Shown here: positions 1 through 12,053 of the stretch, one piece after another
Layout: each line of letters opens with the position of its first letter
How positions within the stretch are numbered: position 1 is the stretch's first letter
NCBI GenBank assembly: GCA_030704615.1
Contig: CM060731.1
Span: 92,112,756-92,176,755 of the forward strand
DNA from: Takakia lepidozioides
Lineage: Eukaryota > Streptophyta > Takakiopsida > Takakiales > Takakiaceae
DNA: 64,000 nt
Direction: 5' to 3'
Made by a program: the position numbers and the translations under genes
Notes under the pieces: model-generated
Told to the model about the DNA's origin: nothing
Seen by the model: the letters and a program-made list of their open reading frames with translations, nothing else
The model's database searches: none

Positions 1-2071
1 AAGGCCGTTGGTGCACACCCCCATATATATAAGAAGAATTGAAAATCATGGTAGTATGAGTCTAACTTACAGCGGTCATGAAGGCACCCCACTGTCTGTA
101 TCTGAAGTGCCAAAAGCCCAACCAGTCTTCTAGCTCTTTGATCCCCTCCAGACTCGCCGCCTCAGAGGAGTACCACAATGCTCTGATAGTCTAAAACATG
201 GCATTTGCTTCTATTTCTGTGGTGGCATCTTTGTATAGACGGCATAGTCGCAGGTGCTCCTCTTGCAACTCCAATTTTATGGAATTTTTTGTGTGCCGAC
301 GAAGGGACTGGGTCCAATGAAAGAGGCAAGTGCGTTCACCAGAGCCAAACACAGTCCACACAGCATTCCAATTAGCTTGTGCGCTGTCTGCCATGAACCC
401 TGTGAAATTTGCATCTGGCAAACCATGAACTCTCATGACGTTAACTAGAGCCTTCCACATAAGAATTTGGGACTCTGTGTCCTCCGACTGCATGTCACAA
501 ACAACAATAGTCATAACTCGCTGGTACGTAGGATCATACACATGACAGGCCATGGTCATCCAATCCTTCACTCGCTTCACGTGATCAAACATTACCCAGG
601 ACTTATGAAGATCACCCCCAGCCTGCATTCTACGCACCAGGCTAACTCGAGAACCCTCCGCAACAGTGGACATCTTGAACAAGTATACTTTTTGGGACCC
701 CTGTCCTGGGAAAACACTGTCCTGGATGAAGTCGTATCGACTTCTACGCTTCAATTCTAGGATGCTATCTACGTATCCTTTGTTGCCTGCCCCAGTCCTA
801 AGGACGTTGATTTGATAATGAGCATTTGGAGAAGCCAATGTTGAGAAATGGTCCATCACAAAGTCAAGCGATGCACTATCAAACTTAGTTGTTGTCTCGT
901 CTGACTCCCCCAGCAGATGTTTGTGCAGGAAGCCTTTGCTTGCTGCCATAGCAATGGCTGATGGTGATGCAGTGGGAGCATTTTGAAATTCTTGCTGAAG
1001 CAGCGAACGCACTGTCTCAACACTCTCCCTGCAATCTCCTCGCGACACTGGATGGGCATGGGTGCCAAAATGGATACAAGCCCGTGTGAGGTGGTTGATA
1101 CGGTGCAGCACATAGTACATCCGTGCATTGCATTCCGCCATGCATTGTGGCACGACTTTGCAAAACTTGCAAACGACGGAACTGCTCTTTGGAGGAGCAC
1201 ACCCTACTTGAAATGGGTTGTCGCAGACTCCCTCCCACTCCCTCTCATTTGCCACACCGGCCATCTGGAAATGCTGGCAATCCGAATTTGCACAACGCAA
1301 GTGCCCAGCGCAAATGGATCTCCGAAACTTCAGGCCATGCGGATTACAGATATTGGAAGTTTTAGTCCGACACCATGGGTGTCCATCGTGTTTCTTGTCC
1401 ATGCCCGCCATGAGTCCAGCCAAACCTCCACATGACGTTGGAGGTGGCAGTTCAAAAATGATGTCTCCATCAAAGTAAGGGGGTAGAAATTTCGCTCTTT
1501 GGATCCGTTGTGTTTCCCAAACAATGCCTCTCACATCGCTCTTGCATCCTGGCAATCCTCTCAACGACTGCAAATTGGGAATGACACTAATGATCTCCTG
1601 GACATCGGGGTCTACCAGTATAGGAGGGTTCGTAGGAAGAGGGACCTCCGTGACATCATCTTCCGAACTGTCCGAGAGCTCGACAAATGTCATGGAGGTA
1701 GTTTCTTCTGTCTTGATGGGGACCGACTTTGGCGCATGCGCCACCGAAGCTGCTGTTCCGGGCGTGAGTATAGTGTCCAATGAAAGGCGTCTCTGATCTC
1801 CATGAACGCGGTACTTGGCGGGTGGAACTCTCCACTCTCTTCAACCATCCCGTTTATGCGGCTTCTGAACCTGCGTTCCCTCGACCTTCCCACTACTGTC
1901 GTACACCTCTCTGACCACATGGACGGTCCCTGGCTCAAAGCGGAATGTTATGCAAATCAAATCCTCCTCAACAACGGCCAGGCCATTGTCGTCGGCCACG
2001 GCGCTCAGATACTCGGCTTGCAGAGGGGAGTACAGTGTTACCACGTCTGAGGTGGGAGACATGGTACGCAT
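1..2071 (-). pseudogene. MULE family B transposase, C-terminus beyond window edge
   Basis: Mutator-like (MULE) transposase that would cut and join the element ends. Reading leftward from ATG at 2071, the frame shows an N-terminal module, an acidic Ser/Asp/Glu stretch, a Cys/His-rich region (WCRTKTSN, GHLRCANSDCQHF, CKFCK) resembling a GCM/WRKY-type zinc finger, then a MULE core with MFDHVKR, FMADSAQAN and CLFHW (the CxxH of the family). One frame is kept for about 660 codons and is interrupted only by two stops: TGA at 1841-1843 and TAG at 191-193. The second replaces a Gln codon (CAG) present in the copy at 47380-50881. The exon ends at a GTAAG donor near 70, matching the donor at the same point of the other copies. 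The SWIM finger should lie left of the window. It is divergent from the plus-strand gene at 2629. Family assignment is firm; the zinc-finger type is inference. Confidence 0.88.
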
Positions 2072-2628
2072 AGACTGGGATGAAGCACACTGGACAATGT
2101 GGGGGACTCCTATTCTGTGTTCATACTGTTTATCTTCGCATAGTGTACTTTCTCTTTTCCATCATTCTCATGATAATCTTGTAGCGTTTCGCCGCCCTAA
2201 AAACAGCTCAGCAGTATTAAGAATTACGAGGGTGCGTTCAATTTTCTGACAATGACATATTTCCCAAACCCGCAGCCCATTCCACAACGACCTCTATGTT
2301 GGTGGAACACCAACTGACACCCACGGGTACATGGTGTCCATGCAGAGGTTCCACTAAAAGGGCCCAGACCGGCAATGATGGTCCATGCCAGTTGGCCATT
2401 CCAAAGTTGCACAGCAGACAACCCCCCCAGCCGCAATTTGAACAAGTCAATTAAGAGCCGTCTCTGTTTTTTGGGATAATCTTAAACGGATGATTTCGGA
2501 GATGAAACCCCAACCACCATCCATCCATCCATCCGTTTCGTGGACCCTAATGGAGTGTTGGATGAGTGTCCCGTTAGTGTCATTTCGAACTATTCACACT
2601 GGAGCCTCCCAAGAACGTCATTGTTAGT
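2072..2628. promoter_or_regulatory. Divergent intergenic region of MULE family B
   Basis: About 560 bp separate the transposase start from the first conserved codons of the plus-strand gene, so both promoters should lie here. I see no clear TATA box. A short (CATC)n microsatellite lies near 2517-2535. The position is equivalent to 31408-32259 and 50882-51719 in the family A copies. Regulatory role is inferred from gene arrangement only. Confidence 0.4.
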
Positions 2629-3169
2629 GCAAAGAAGAGGACGCGTAGGAAGTCTCTTTACTACACGTCGGCAAGGCAGAGGTTGAAAGCCAGAGAGAGA
2701 ATGAGGAAGACTCGGAGGGCGCTTGATCTTTCCGAGGGGGAGAGTGACCGTGAAGGGGAGGAATCTGCTGGTGAATGGTTACAGAATAGGGGAGTTGCAG
2801 AGCCGTCTGTGGAAAAACAGTTGGAGGAGCTTTTGGAACTTCCCCTTTTGCGTGAGGCTGGGATGGAAAGAATGCCACCTATAAGAGAGGAGGAAGGCGT
2901 GCCAGGCAGTGATGTTACTCCTGTGCAGGAGGTCGTAACGAAGCAGGTGGCCGTGAATACCCGGGAGCGCCAATCCAACACATCGTTGTCTTTGCGGGCG
3001 TTGAAGGACAAGGCACAAGTGGGAGGCAGCATGCGAGCAGTGGATTTGGAGACGGACAGCGCTGAACAGAGTCTCCTTCAGGTAGCACCACCATTGCCAT
3101 GCATAGTTCAGTTTGTTTTTGCATTGTTAGAGATGAAAATTGGTGGAGCCATCGAAGTATGCCCTGCAT

Positions 3170-5864
3170 TTTAAGATGTCGTTGACGATAGCTTAATCTG
3201 CAATCGCATCCTCCCCGCCTTACCCTCCTCTCTGTTTCCCTCATGTTCCAATGCAGTGCCAAATTAAGGTGTCGTCAACACAAGCTTAAAATGGGCCTGA
3301 TTTGTCTTTCAAACAATGTGTGATGTTTTTAAGAGGAAACGGAAGAAAGCCTAGGAGAGTCTCCGAGAGATACCAGCCGAGAAGAACGCACCAGAACAGA
3401 ACCCTGAAGTGGACGTCAACGTGGTGACTGAGGAGGAGGTGCCCAGGGTTCACTCTCCGCAGCGGGCTAGGGCAACAGTGGAGCAGCTAGTGGACACACA
3501 GCCACGAGTGAAGGGGAAGACACAAGTGCAAGGAACAATGTGACCTGCGGAGAAGGGGTCTTCCAACGGCCGTCCAAAGCCTGCGAAGGTTTGTTCTAGC
3601 TTGCCCATTCTCATTTATGAGGGTTGTTGTGAAGCAGAAAAGAGGTGCTAAAGTTCGAAGTCTGCCATGGCTTTTTGAAGCAAAGAAGACAAGGCTGGTG
3701 GGTTATTCAGAGAGTTTGATACGGACAAAAGAAGGCTGATTAAGGCATCGTTGACGATACCTTAATCTGGTCGGCCATTCAGATATTGAGGGTTTTCTTT
3801 CAAACATAGAGGATCACGATTAAAGCACAAGTTTCCGCTGTATGACTGGACTTTGAAGCAGCATGAAGAATGCAGGGTTTAGGGTTTAGGGCTCTGCTAT
3901 TCCTAGGGTTTCTTCAAAACAGAGACGAACAGGCTTACTGGTCGGCAAAGTGAGGGGGTTTCTGAAGCAGAATGAATCAGGCAGATTAAGGCATCGTTGA
4001 CGACACCTTAATATAGTCTGTCATTCCTGGGTTGAGTGTTTGAGTGACGGGTAGTCTGCACAGTGAGGGGATATCTGAAACAGAAACGAGGAGGGGAATT
4101 AAGGCATCGTTGACGATACCTTAATCTGGGAGTTAGCATCCGTTTTCCGAATACTTTGATGCAGAGAGGAACACATTCACTGGCTGTTTTTTTCTCCGAA
4201 ACATGGAGGACGATTAAGGCATCGTTGACGATGCCTTAATCTGGCCTGTAAAATGTATGTAGAGGCATAGTTTGAGGCAGAGATGAATTGGTTTAGGGGT
4301 GGATAGTCTGACTAGTGAGGGGACGTTCGAAACCATAAATATGAGTGGTATTAAGGCATCGTTGATGATACCTTAATCTGGAGTGAAACCTAGTTTTCAG
4401 TGGACTTTCAAGCAGAGATTAACAGTATCCAGGGTGGAGAGTATCAAAACTCAGTGGCTGATTTAAACAAAAACAAGGAGGCAGATTAAGGCATCGTTGA
4501 CGACACCTTAATCTGGTCTGTCAAAAACACTTTCCAGGGATACCTTGAAGCAGATATGAACTGGATTAGTTGTGGGTTGTCTGCACCTTGACGGATGTCT
4601 TGGACATAAATGAAGATGCGAATTAAGGCATCGTTGACGATACCTTAATCTGGAGTGGAAATGTAGTTTCCGGGGATACTATGAAACAGAGAGGAACACG
4701 ATCAGGGGTGGAGAATATGATCATAGAAGGGCTGTTTAAAATACAGACATGGAGGCAGATTAAGGCATCGTTGACGACACCTTAATCAGACCTGTCAAAA
4801 ACACTTTCATGGCATACTTTGAAGCAGATATGAACAGGATTAGTGGTGGGTAGTCTGCACTTTGAGGGATGTCTAGGACATAAACGAAGGAGGCAGATTA
4901 AGGCATCGTTGACGATACCTTAATCTGGAGTGTAAAAGCAGTTTCTAGGGATACTATGAAACAGAGAGGAACACGATCAGGGGTGAAAAACCAACTCATA
5001 GAAGGGCTGTTTAAAGCAAAAATAAGGAGGCACATTAAGGTATCGTTGACGACACCTTAATCAGGCCTGTCAAAAACACTTTCATGGCATACTTTGAAGC
5101 AGATATAAACAGGATTAGTGGTGGGTAGTCTGCACTTTGAGGGATGTCTAGGACATAAAAGAAGGAGGAAGATTAAGGCATCGTTGACGATACCTTAATC
5201 TGGAGTGTAAAAGCAGTTCATGGGGATACAATGAAACAGAGAGGAACACGATCAGGGGTGGGGAATATTCACATAGAAGGGTTGTTTTAAGCAGAAATAA
5301 GGAGGCAGATTAAGGCATCGTTGACGACACCTTAATTTGGCCTATCAAAAACACTTTCCAGGCATACTTTGATGCAGATATAAACAGGATTAGTGGTGGG
5401 TAGTCTGCACTTTAAGGGATGTCTAGTACATAAAAGAAGGAGACAGATTAAGGCATCGTTGACGATACCTTAATCTGGAGTGTAAAAACAGTTCATAGGG
5501 ATACTATGAAAAAGAGAGGAATACGATCAGGGGTGGGAAATCTGCTCATAGAAGGGCTGTTTCAAACAGAAATAAGGAGGCAGATTAAGGCATCGTTGAT
5601 GACACCTTAATCTGCCCTGTAAAAACACTTTTCAGGCATACTTTAAAGCAGATATAAACCGGATTGGTGGTGGGTAGGGGGGCTGTTTTAAATACAAGCA
5701 TGGAGGCAGATTAAGGCATCGTTGACGATACCTTAATCTGGAGTGTACAAAGTGGACTTCGATGCATAGAGGAAGAGGATCGGGTGTCGAGAGTAGTCAT
5801 ATTGAATGAGTGTTTAAATCTGCAATAAGGAGGCAGATTAAGGCATCGTTGACGACACCTTATT
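3170..5864 (+). repeat. Intron 1 array of 18 palindromes, family B type
   Basis: Eighteen imperfect or perfect palindromes lie in the first intron of the ParB-like gene. The first two (3170-3198, 3261-3291) are degenerate; sixteen 28-mers follow, from 3739 to 5864. Each has an arm ATTAAGGCATCGT, a central TG, then the complementary arm; the copy at 4213-4240 is perfect. From 4622 on the spacing is regular: units at 4622, 4897, 5172, 5447 and at 4759, 5034, 5309, 5584 give an exact 275-bp dimeric period. Right arms mostly alternate ACGATACC / ACGACACC. The intervening unique DNA also repeats with the dimer. Confidence 0.95.
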
Positions 5865-7659
5865 CTGTTCTGTCAAGTAGACATTGATGTTGTGGGAAAA
5901 CACAAATGAATGCAGAAAAAAAGGAAGAATGCGGGGGAAAGCCAGCCTGCACAGGAGACATCTGCTCCTGATACTCAAGATGAAGACCCATCTGACAATT
6001 ACGAAGATAAAGTGCATTAAGTGATGTACACCTCCAAGGTAAACTCCAGGAAGGTCATAAATTCCATGGAAGTTCGGGACGACACTCTTATGATTCCCCT
6101 ATGCAGGATGATTTCCATGCCTGCCGTTCGTCCAGCCCTGCATCATGATATCAAGAAGCTTCAGGGTGATTTCATCCACGGGTACTTGAAGGGCTCCGCA
6201 GTTTTTTACGTTTCAGTGACAGATATCCAGGGATCGGAGAAAATGGTTGACGAAGAGATTATGGCCGGTTGGGATCCGCTTTGGAATGAGGTGAACGCGG
6301 AGTTTGAGGCAGAGCTTTCCTATAACCCATCTCACAGGCAGTACATGGGGAAGATGTTCTTCGTATGGGATGGTAATCACCGTTTGGTTGCTTGGATGGA
6401 ATATATCATGCTGACAACAAAGACTGGCATCACCGAGTAGTGTCAATGGTTTTGGATCCACAAGGCAGAATAACACAGCTTCTGACTGCCATGCACGATG
6501 TCAACAAGTAAGTCTTGTTTCGTTTCCTTTTATGAACTACATGAAGTCCCTCGCTTCAAGATTATTGTACTCATTTGCTTTCAATGCAGGGGCACGGAGA
6601 CATCACACGTCACCACAAACATAGTGCATACACTGTTTCGGATGCAAAGTATAGGAGTCATGCCGTTGGAAACATTCGTCAGCGTCTTGTCTGCGGAGAC
6701 ACTGAAGAAATGCCAAACAATCAAGAAGTCTGAAACTTAGTACAATCTGACGAGGGAAGCTTTCCTCGAGTACTTATACGTGGTAAGACTAGTTCCTTTT
6801 CAATCTTGAGTTTTCTTTCATTTTTGGATTGAAGATGTAATAATAGGCCAACGTTCTTGTGTCATAGCAAGAAATTGCGGATGCTGGAGAGCGAGCGAAG
6901 CTGGAGTATTATGCCACTACTCCGGAGGAAGAGAGAATAGCGAACGGGGTGGAAACCAAAATGAAAGATGAGATGGATACGGCGAGGAAAAACCTCAAAA
7001 GTGCGTTTGACAAGCACATACGAATTGCTGACCCTGGGCTGGGAAAGGGGTTTCTGGAGCAGATTCGGATACACTGGAACAAGCCCACCAAGCCTGAGAT
7101 GACACAGGAAAAGATCCATCGTCTGTCGATTTCCATGGTTGAGCCGGCTCAAAAAGTGAGGTGGCTCGAAATCTGGAACTCGGATCCAATCGTCCGGGAC
7201 ACCAACAATTTCCCAAAACCGCATAGGGACCCTGAGGCAGAAGTGGTGACACCTGTGAGCGACCGTGCATTTGAGACATGGTTGCATAAAGCTACCTTCT
7301 GGAGCCAGGTAAGAATTTTCAAACGTTCCACATTGTTCGCAATGACTTCACTGGTTTTTGGGTTTAACCACTGAGGGTACATCGTTGTTTTTGCAGCTGG
7401 AGAAGCGGGCCATTGAAACATTGGAGAAGTCACTACTAGACTACAAAATCACCATGACATCTCCCAGCATCAAGTTTGAGTCCTACGTTCGTAAATGGAG
7501 AAGGGAGCTCTGGAAGTATGCATTTTTCCGGGAGTTCGAGAAGGAGGGAGGGATTCTTCGATCTAAAGATTTCGATCATCAGTACAATGGCGAGGAGGCA
7601 ATGAAACGTTTGTTGTATAGGTGTGTGCACTAACTCAATTCTTTTTCTGTGAGGGGGAA

Positions 7660-8034
7660 ATTAAGGTGTCGTCAACGACACCTTAATTTGCGCAATATTG
7701 TTAGGCCCATTCCTGCTTATACCGGACCTTCTAGGACTTTCATCCTGTAAGGGGGTTCGGTTTAAGGTGGCCTCAATGTCTCCACCTTTGTCCCTATTTT
7801 CAATTGTAAAGCAGTCTTGTGGTGTTCTGTATTGTGTCATTGTCTTTTTTGATTGCTATTTGAGAATGGGAATTAAGGTGTCGTTGACGATACCTTAAAT
7901 CCATGCTCTCTTGGGATGAGTGAGCATATGAAGGGGGATCTTACATGGTCTGATTTGTGGGAAAATTGCCAACATCAGTTGTGGAGTCCTGTCTCTTAGT
8001 GCCTGGATTAAGATGTCGTTGACGACACCTTAAT
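7660..8034 (+). repeat. Three further family B palindromes in the intron before the last exon
   Basis: Palindromes at 7660-7687 (perfect arms, central CA, so opposite in polarity to most), 7872-7899 and 8007-8034. They sit in the intron that precedes the exon beginning near 8130, the same intron that carries seven palindromes in the family A copies. Confidence 0.9.
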
Positions 8035-8892
8035 CCTCAGAGTGAAATGCAGCCATTTATAGCAGTTCTATGGCCATTTCTGTTGTGTTCAAGGAAACTC
8101 TCTAAGCGGGATGGTCTTCTTCTCTGCAGGTACTTTCGCTTTGTTCTTATTCCGGAGAACACCCTGAGTGAGGATCCAGACTTCATTCGTGGATGGGCAA
8201 ACCCAAACGATGAATCCACAATGTACACTGCTGGCATTGTGAAGGACTGGGGTTGGGCACATTACCATGACTGTGGGTGGTACGTGGACTAGCCGAGAGT
8301 TTCGACTCCCTGGGAGGAGAATGTCATGAGGAATCAGAACAAAAACGCAGATTCACTGGCCCCCCGGACAGATGAGGAGTTGCAGCAAAGAGCCTTGGCG
8401 CTACTCAATAAGAAAGAGCCTACAAAACCGGCCACCCCTTCTGACGGCAAGAAGAAAAAGAACGGGAAACAGACAGTGGAGGCTACAGCGGCTGATGCGG
8501 GTACTAGGGCTGCTAGGGAAGCAGTGGCAGACCCTCCTGTCACTGCTGGGCCAACTGGGGCTTCTGTTCATTTGGCTGTGCAACCTGCCCAGAAACAACA
8601 GACACAGGTCGCCAACACATCCACCGCAGTAGATCGGCGCAGTACACACATAGCAAAGAAACATGCTTGTTTCACCCTCAATTGGTGTGGCTGTTACTGC
8701 ACCACAGTAGATACCTTTAAAACAACTCAGACCTCCCAGTTGCATTTTTGCAACCTGCTCCCGCTCTGGGTGTGCAACAAATAGGGTAGTTTCCTGCTCC
8801 TCATCAAGTCCTCCCCTCCAATCATACTCTCTGACTCCACGAGGTCTTCTGGTAGCAGATAACCTACTATATTTCTTAGTGGTGACCTGTTT

Positions 8893-8915
8893 CGGGGGCT
8901 GCTATTTCATGAGCG
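8893..8915 (+). repeat. 23-bp motif shared with 43138-43160
   Basis: The motif begins CGGGGGCTGCTA and ends TTTCATGAGCG. It is identical at 43138-43160. Here it directly abuts the inverted Ty3 fragment; there it abuts the truncated end of a PPR pseudogene. It may be the terminus of an unidentified element. Confidence 0.6.
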
Positions 8916-8920
8916 CTCCG

Positions 8921-10806
8921 CCGTGGCCCGCAAGCGGGCTATCATGGCATTCTCTCAAGAGGCTATCTCTGATCCCTCCCTTTGGCACGTAGAGACGTTT
9001 TTGCTTATACCGGAGCAGTCCATTTTCCAAGTGGAACTGCGATTTAACCCCCATCCTCAAGTCCTGCATCACGGACTTCGCCAGCTCATCCTTCCGGCAA
9101 GCCTTTCGGATCTTCCTTTGGAGCGCCGTCTCGCCCTTGTACACCAACAAGAGCTGCTGCTTTCTACTTAAAGCATCGGCCACCACGTTGTCTCGTCCCG
9201 GTTTGTACTGGATATCCACGTCGAACACCGCCAAAGTATCTTGCCACCTAAGTTGTTTTGGGGACAACTTGGGCTGCGTGGCAAAATACTTCACCGTGAC
9301 ATTGTCCGTGAACACCTTCACTGGGTTGGAACCAACATAGTGGCGCCAAAGCTCAAGGCAATGCACCACCGCCTTCATCTCTTTTTCGTGCGTAGGCCAC
9401 CGTCGCTCCACTTCATTCAGTTTCTTACTTTTGTAAGCCACTGGACGTCCATCTTGCATAAGTACACCCCCAATCGCGAAGTCCGACGCATCTGTATGAA
9501 TCTCAAATGGACGATCGAACTCCGGGATTTTCAAGACTGGAGCTTCCGCCATCCGCTACTTCAATTTAGCAAAAGCTTGGCCACAAAATGTGTTCCATAC
9601 CCAGACTTTGGATTTACACAGAAGGTCCGACAGCGGCCCCGCGATCTTGGCGAAATTTCTCACATACTTCTGGTAATAGGAGGCGAGTCCTAGGAAGGAT
9701 CGCACTCCCGGGACCGAAGTTGGAGGCTCCCAGTCCAAGATCGCCCTCACCTTTCTGTCATCCATTTTGATCCCATCCTGTGTAATCACATGCCCAAGAA
9801 CTCCACTTTCGTGACCCCGAATTCGCACTTTGAAGCTTTGGCGTACAGCTTCCCTTCCCGCAACTTTCGGAACACCCTTTTGAGGTGCTCCAGGTGCTCC
9901 TCCTTTGTTTTCGAGTACACCAAGATGTCGTCGATGTACACGATCACAAAGTCATCCAACCACTCCTGAAAAAGGATGTTCATCAGCGTGCTAAAGGTCG
10001 CTGGTGCATTGGTGAGCCCAAAAGGCATCACCAAGAACTCATATGAACCATACCTTGTCCTGCACGCGGTCTTCTCCTCATCTCCTTCCGCCACCCGAAT
10101 TTGATGATAGCCGGAGCGCAAGTCGATCCGGCTGAAATACTTAGCTCCTGCCAACCGATCGAAGAGGTCGTCGATCCTTGGCAAAGGGTACCGGTTTTTG
10201 ATAGTCACCTTATTCAGAGCCCTGTAATCGACACACATCCGCAGCGTCCCATCCTTCTTGTCTGCGAATAGCACCGGGGCTGCGTAAGGTGACTTACTCG
10301 GCCGGATGTGAGATCTTTGAGCTGAGTCTTCAGCTCGACCAACTCTCTGTGGCTGAACCGGTAGGGCGCCATGGCAGGCGGTTCCGATCTCGGTATCACC
10401 TCAATCTTGTGGTCAACTCCTCTTCGCGGTGGCAAGCCGCTTGGTAAGTCCTCCGGCATCACATCCTGGTATTTCTCCAAAATCCCCTTGATCCAATCTG
10501 GGTTCGGCTCCCCATCGCCTTCTCCCTTCACTTCTCTAATGTAAAGCAAAAACTGGGGTTCGTGTGCCTCCTCCACGGCCCACTCCCTTGCTGACAGAAG
10601 GTTTATTCGCCCTCCCACGGATTTGGGCGTTTCCGACACTCGTAAGACCTCGCCACCATTCCCACATGGCAGCGTGACTACTCTCTTGCGGCCATCTATG
10701 ACCGCTCCGGATTTACTCAGAAAGGTCATCCCCAAAATGAGATCTACTCCATCGATCTCACAGATGGTGAAGTTCTCACGTCCCTCCCAACTCCCCAGTT
10801 GAAGAG
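8921..10806 (-). pseudogene. Ty3/gypsy protease C-part, reverse transcriptase and RNase H (inverted fragment)
   Basis: Read on the minus strand, this starts inside the retropepsin (VPLQLGSWEG, then ILGMTFLSKSG), passes through RT with [13 protein letters not shown], and ends in RNase H and the connection to integrase (HTDASDFAIGG, TDNVTVKYF, PGRDNVVADALSRK, CHDSPLAGHGGA). It corresponds to 17755-19660 of the complete element. Frames are broken near 9550-9560, 9790-9830 and 10270-10300 by small indels. The catalytic Asp-Thr-Gly of the protease is outside the inverted block. At the right junction antisense integrase runs directly into protease sequence. Non-functional as it stands. Confidence 0.92.
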
Positions 10807-12053
10807 GAACATTGCGCACTGCGGCACTCTTGAAGAAAGAGTATTTCTGGCCCAAACTGAGGGAGGAGGCAGAGGAGTATGTCAAGACATGCACTACATG
10901 CCAACAAAACCGGAGCGAATACAAAAAGCAAGCGGGGCTGTTACAACCCTTGCCGATTCCAAAGGGGACTTGGGAAAGCGTCTCGATGGATTTCATGACT
11001 GCTATGCCACTGTCAAGAGGATTCGATGCAATCATGGTGGTGGTGGATAGGTTCAGTAAAATGGGCCATTTCATCCCCACCAAGGAGACGGCAACGGCGC
11101 AGGAGACAGGGCGACTTTACTTCGCCCACGTCTTAAAGCATCATGGAGTCCTGAAGGATATTGTCTCGGATCGCGATCCAAAGTTTACGAGTAAATTTTG
11201 GAGGACACTTTAGAAGAAGATGGGGACGAGGCTGAAGATGAGCACCGCCTTCCGACCTACGACCGCCGGCCAAACAGAAAGGGTGAATTCCGTAGTGAAG
11301 CAGATCTTGCGGAATTACGTGTCGGCAGACCAAACAGACTGGGTGGAACACTTAGACGCGGCAGAGTTCTGTTATAATAACACAGAATAGTCCGCAACGG
11401 GAGTTTTCCCTTTCGTATTCGTCTATGGAAAAGCACCTCTGGTGCCGACAAGTTGGGCCGCCCAGGACGTTGAGGAACCGGCAGTAGCGGCGGTACTGGA
11501 AGAACGCGAGCGTTTGTTGAAGCTCGCAAAATACAACATTGCCAAAGTCAGGAAACGGTATAAAAGGCAGGCGAATCGGAAGCGGAGGGAAGTGAAGTTT
11601 GAGGCAGGCACAGAGGTCTGGTTGAACATCAAGAATTTCCGACTACCTCTGGAAGTGAGTCCGAAGTTCGTACCTCCGTATGCGGGACCCTTTCGCATTC
11701 GGAAGGTTATGAATGAGGATGTATATGAATTGGAGCTGCTGGCAAACAGCAAGGTGCACCCAGTATTCCATGTCTCCCTTTTGAAGCCTTACTTCAAAGA
11801 TGAAGCGCGTCCGAATCGGCATCAAGTGTTGCGTCCGCCACCTATGCTGTTGGATCATGAAAATGAACCTGAGTACGAGGTGGAGGCAATACTTAAGTCG
11901 AGGAGGTTCAAGAACCGAGAAACGGAGTATCTCGTCAAATGGAAGGGCTATCATCATGTGGAGGCATCTTGGGTGCGTGCCTCAGAAATGGGAAACGCAT
12001 CTGAGGCGGTTGCAGCTTTCGAAGGGCGACCTCAAAAGCGGAAGAAATGTTGA
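10807..12053 (+). pseudogene. Ty3/gypsy integrase with C-terminal chromodomain
   Basis: Starts at RTAALLKKEYFWPKLREE, just after the point where the inverted block stops. The integrase zinc region (TCTTCQQN), the core (SMDFMTAMPL, VSDRDPKFTSKFW) and the C-terminal module (VHPVFHVSLLKPYF) are followed by a chromodomain (EYEVEAILKSRRF, EYLVKWKGY, WVRASEM). Chromodomains in this family are known to steer integration to chromatin. A TAG stop at 11211-11213 replaces a Trp, TAG at 11388-11390 replaces a His codon, and indels break the frame further, so it is a pseudogene. Confidence 0.92.

Larger units (their letters stand above)
2629..8784 (+). pseudogene. MULE family B accessory gene, ParB-like, lacking its methyltransferase-like end
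   Basis: Homologue of the accessory gene at 32260-37868, matched exon by exon. Exon 1 (about 2629-3079) is basic then acidic and ends at a GTAGC donor before an array-filled intron. Exon 2 (about 5960-6507) carries the ParB-like core: IPLCRMISMP, VSVTDI and VWDGNHRLVAW. Later exons start near 6592, 6868, 7397 and 8130, with introns bounded by GT and AG. The exon from 8130 carries the TMYTAGIVKDW block and a Lys-rich linker, then homology stops and the methyltransferase-like end is absent; rearranged Ty3 DNA begins shortly after. In-frame stops occur at 6018-6020, 6738-6740 and 8290-8292, the second replacing a Trp seen in family A. No ATG precedes the conserved N-terminal block RRKSLYYTSARQR, so the true start is uncertain. 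Clearly dead; the ParB link is a motif-level inference. Confidence 0.75.

Noticed and set aside
983-1435. Plus-strand ORF inside the MULE transposase region, and its equivalents at 30203-30814 and 49688-50257
   Set aside because: Antisense shadows of the transposase; no protein-like conservation beyond that imposed by the other strand.
3170-5864. CRISPR-like array
   Set aside because: Evenly spaced palindromic repeats suggest CRISPR at first sight, but spacers are themselves repeated with the 275-bp period, there are no cas genes, and the array lies in a spliced intron of a plant transposon gene.
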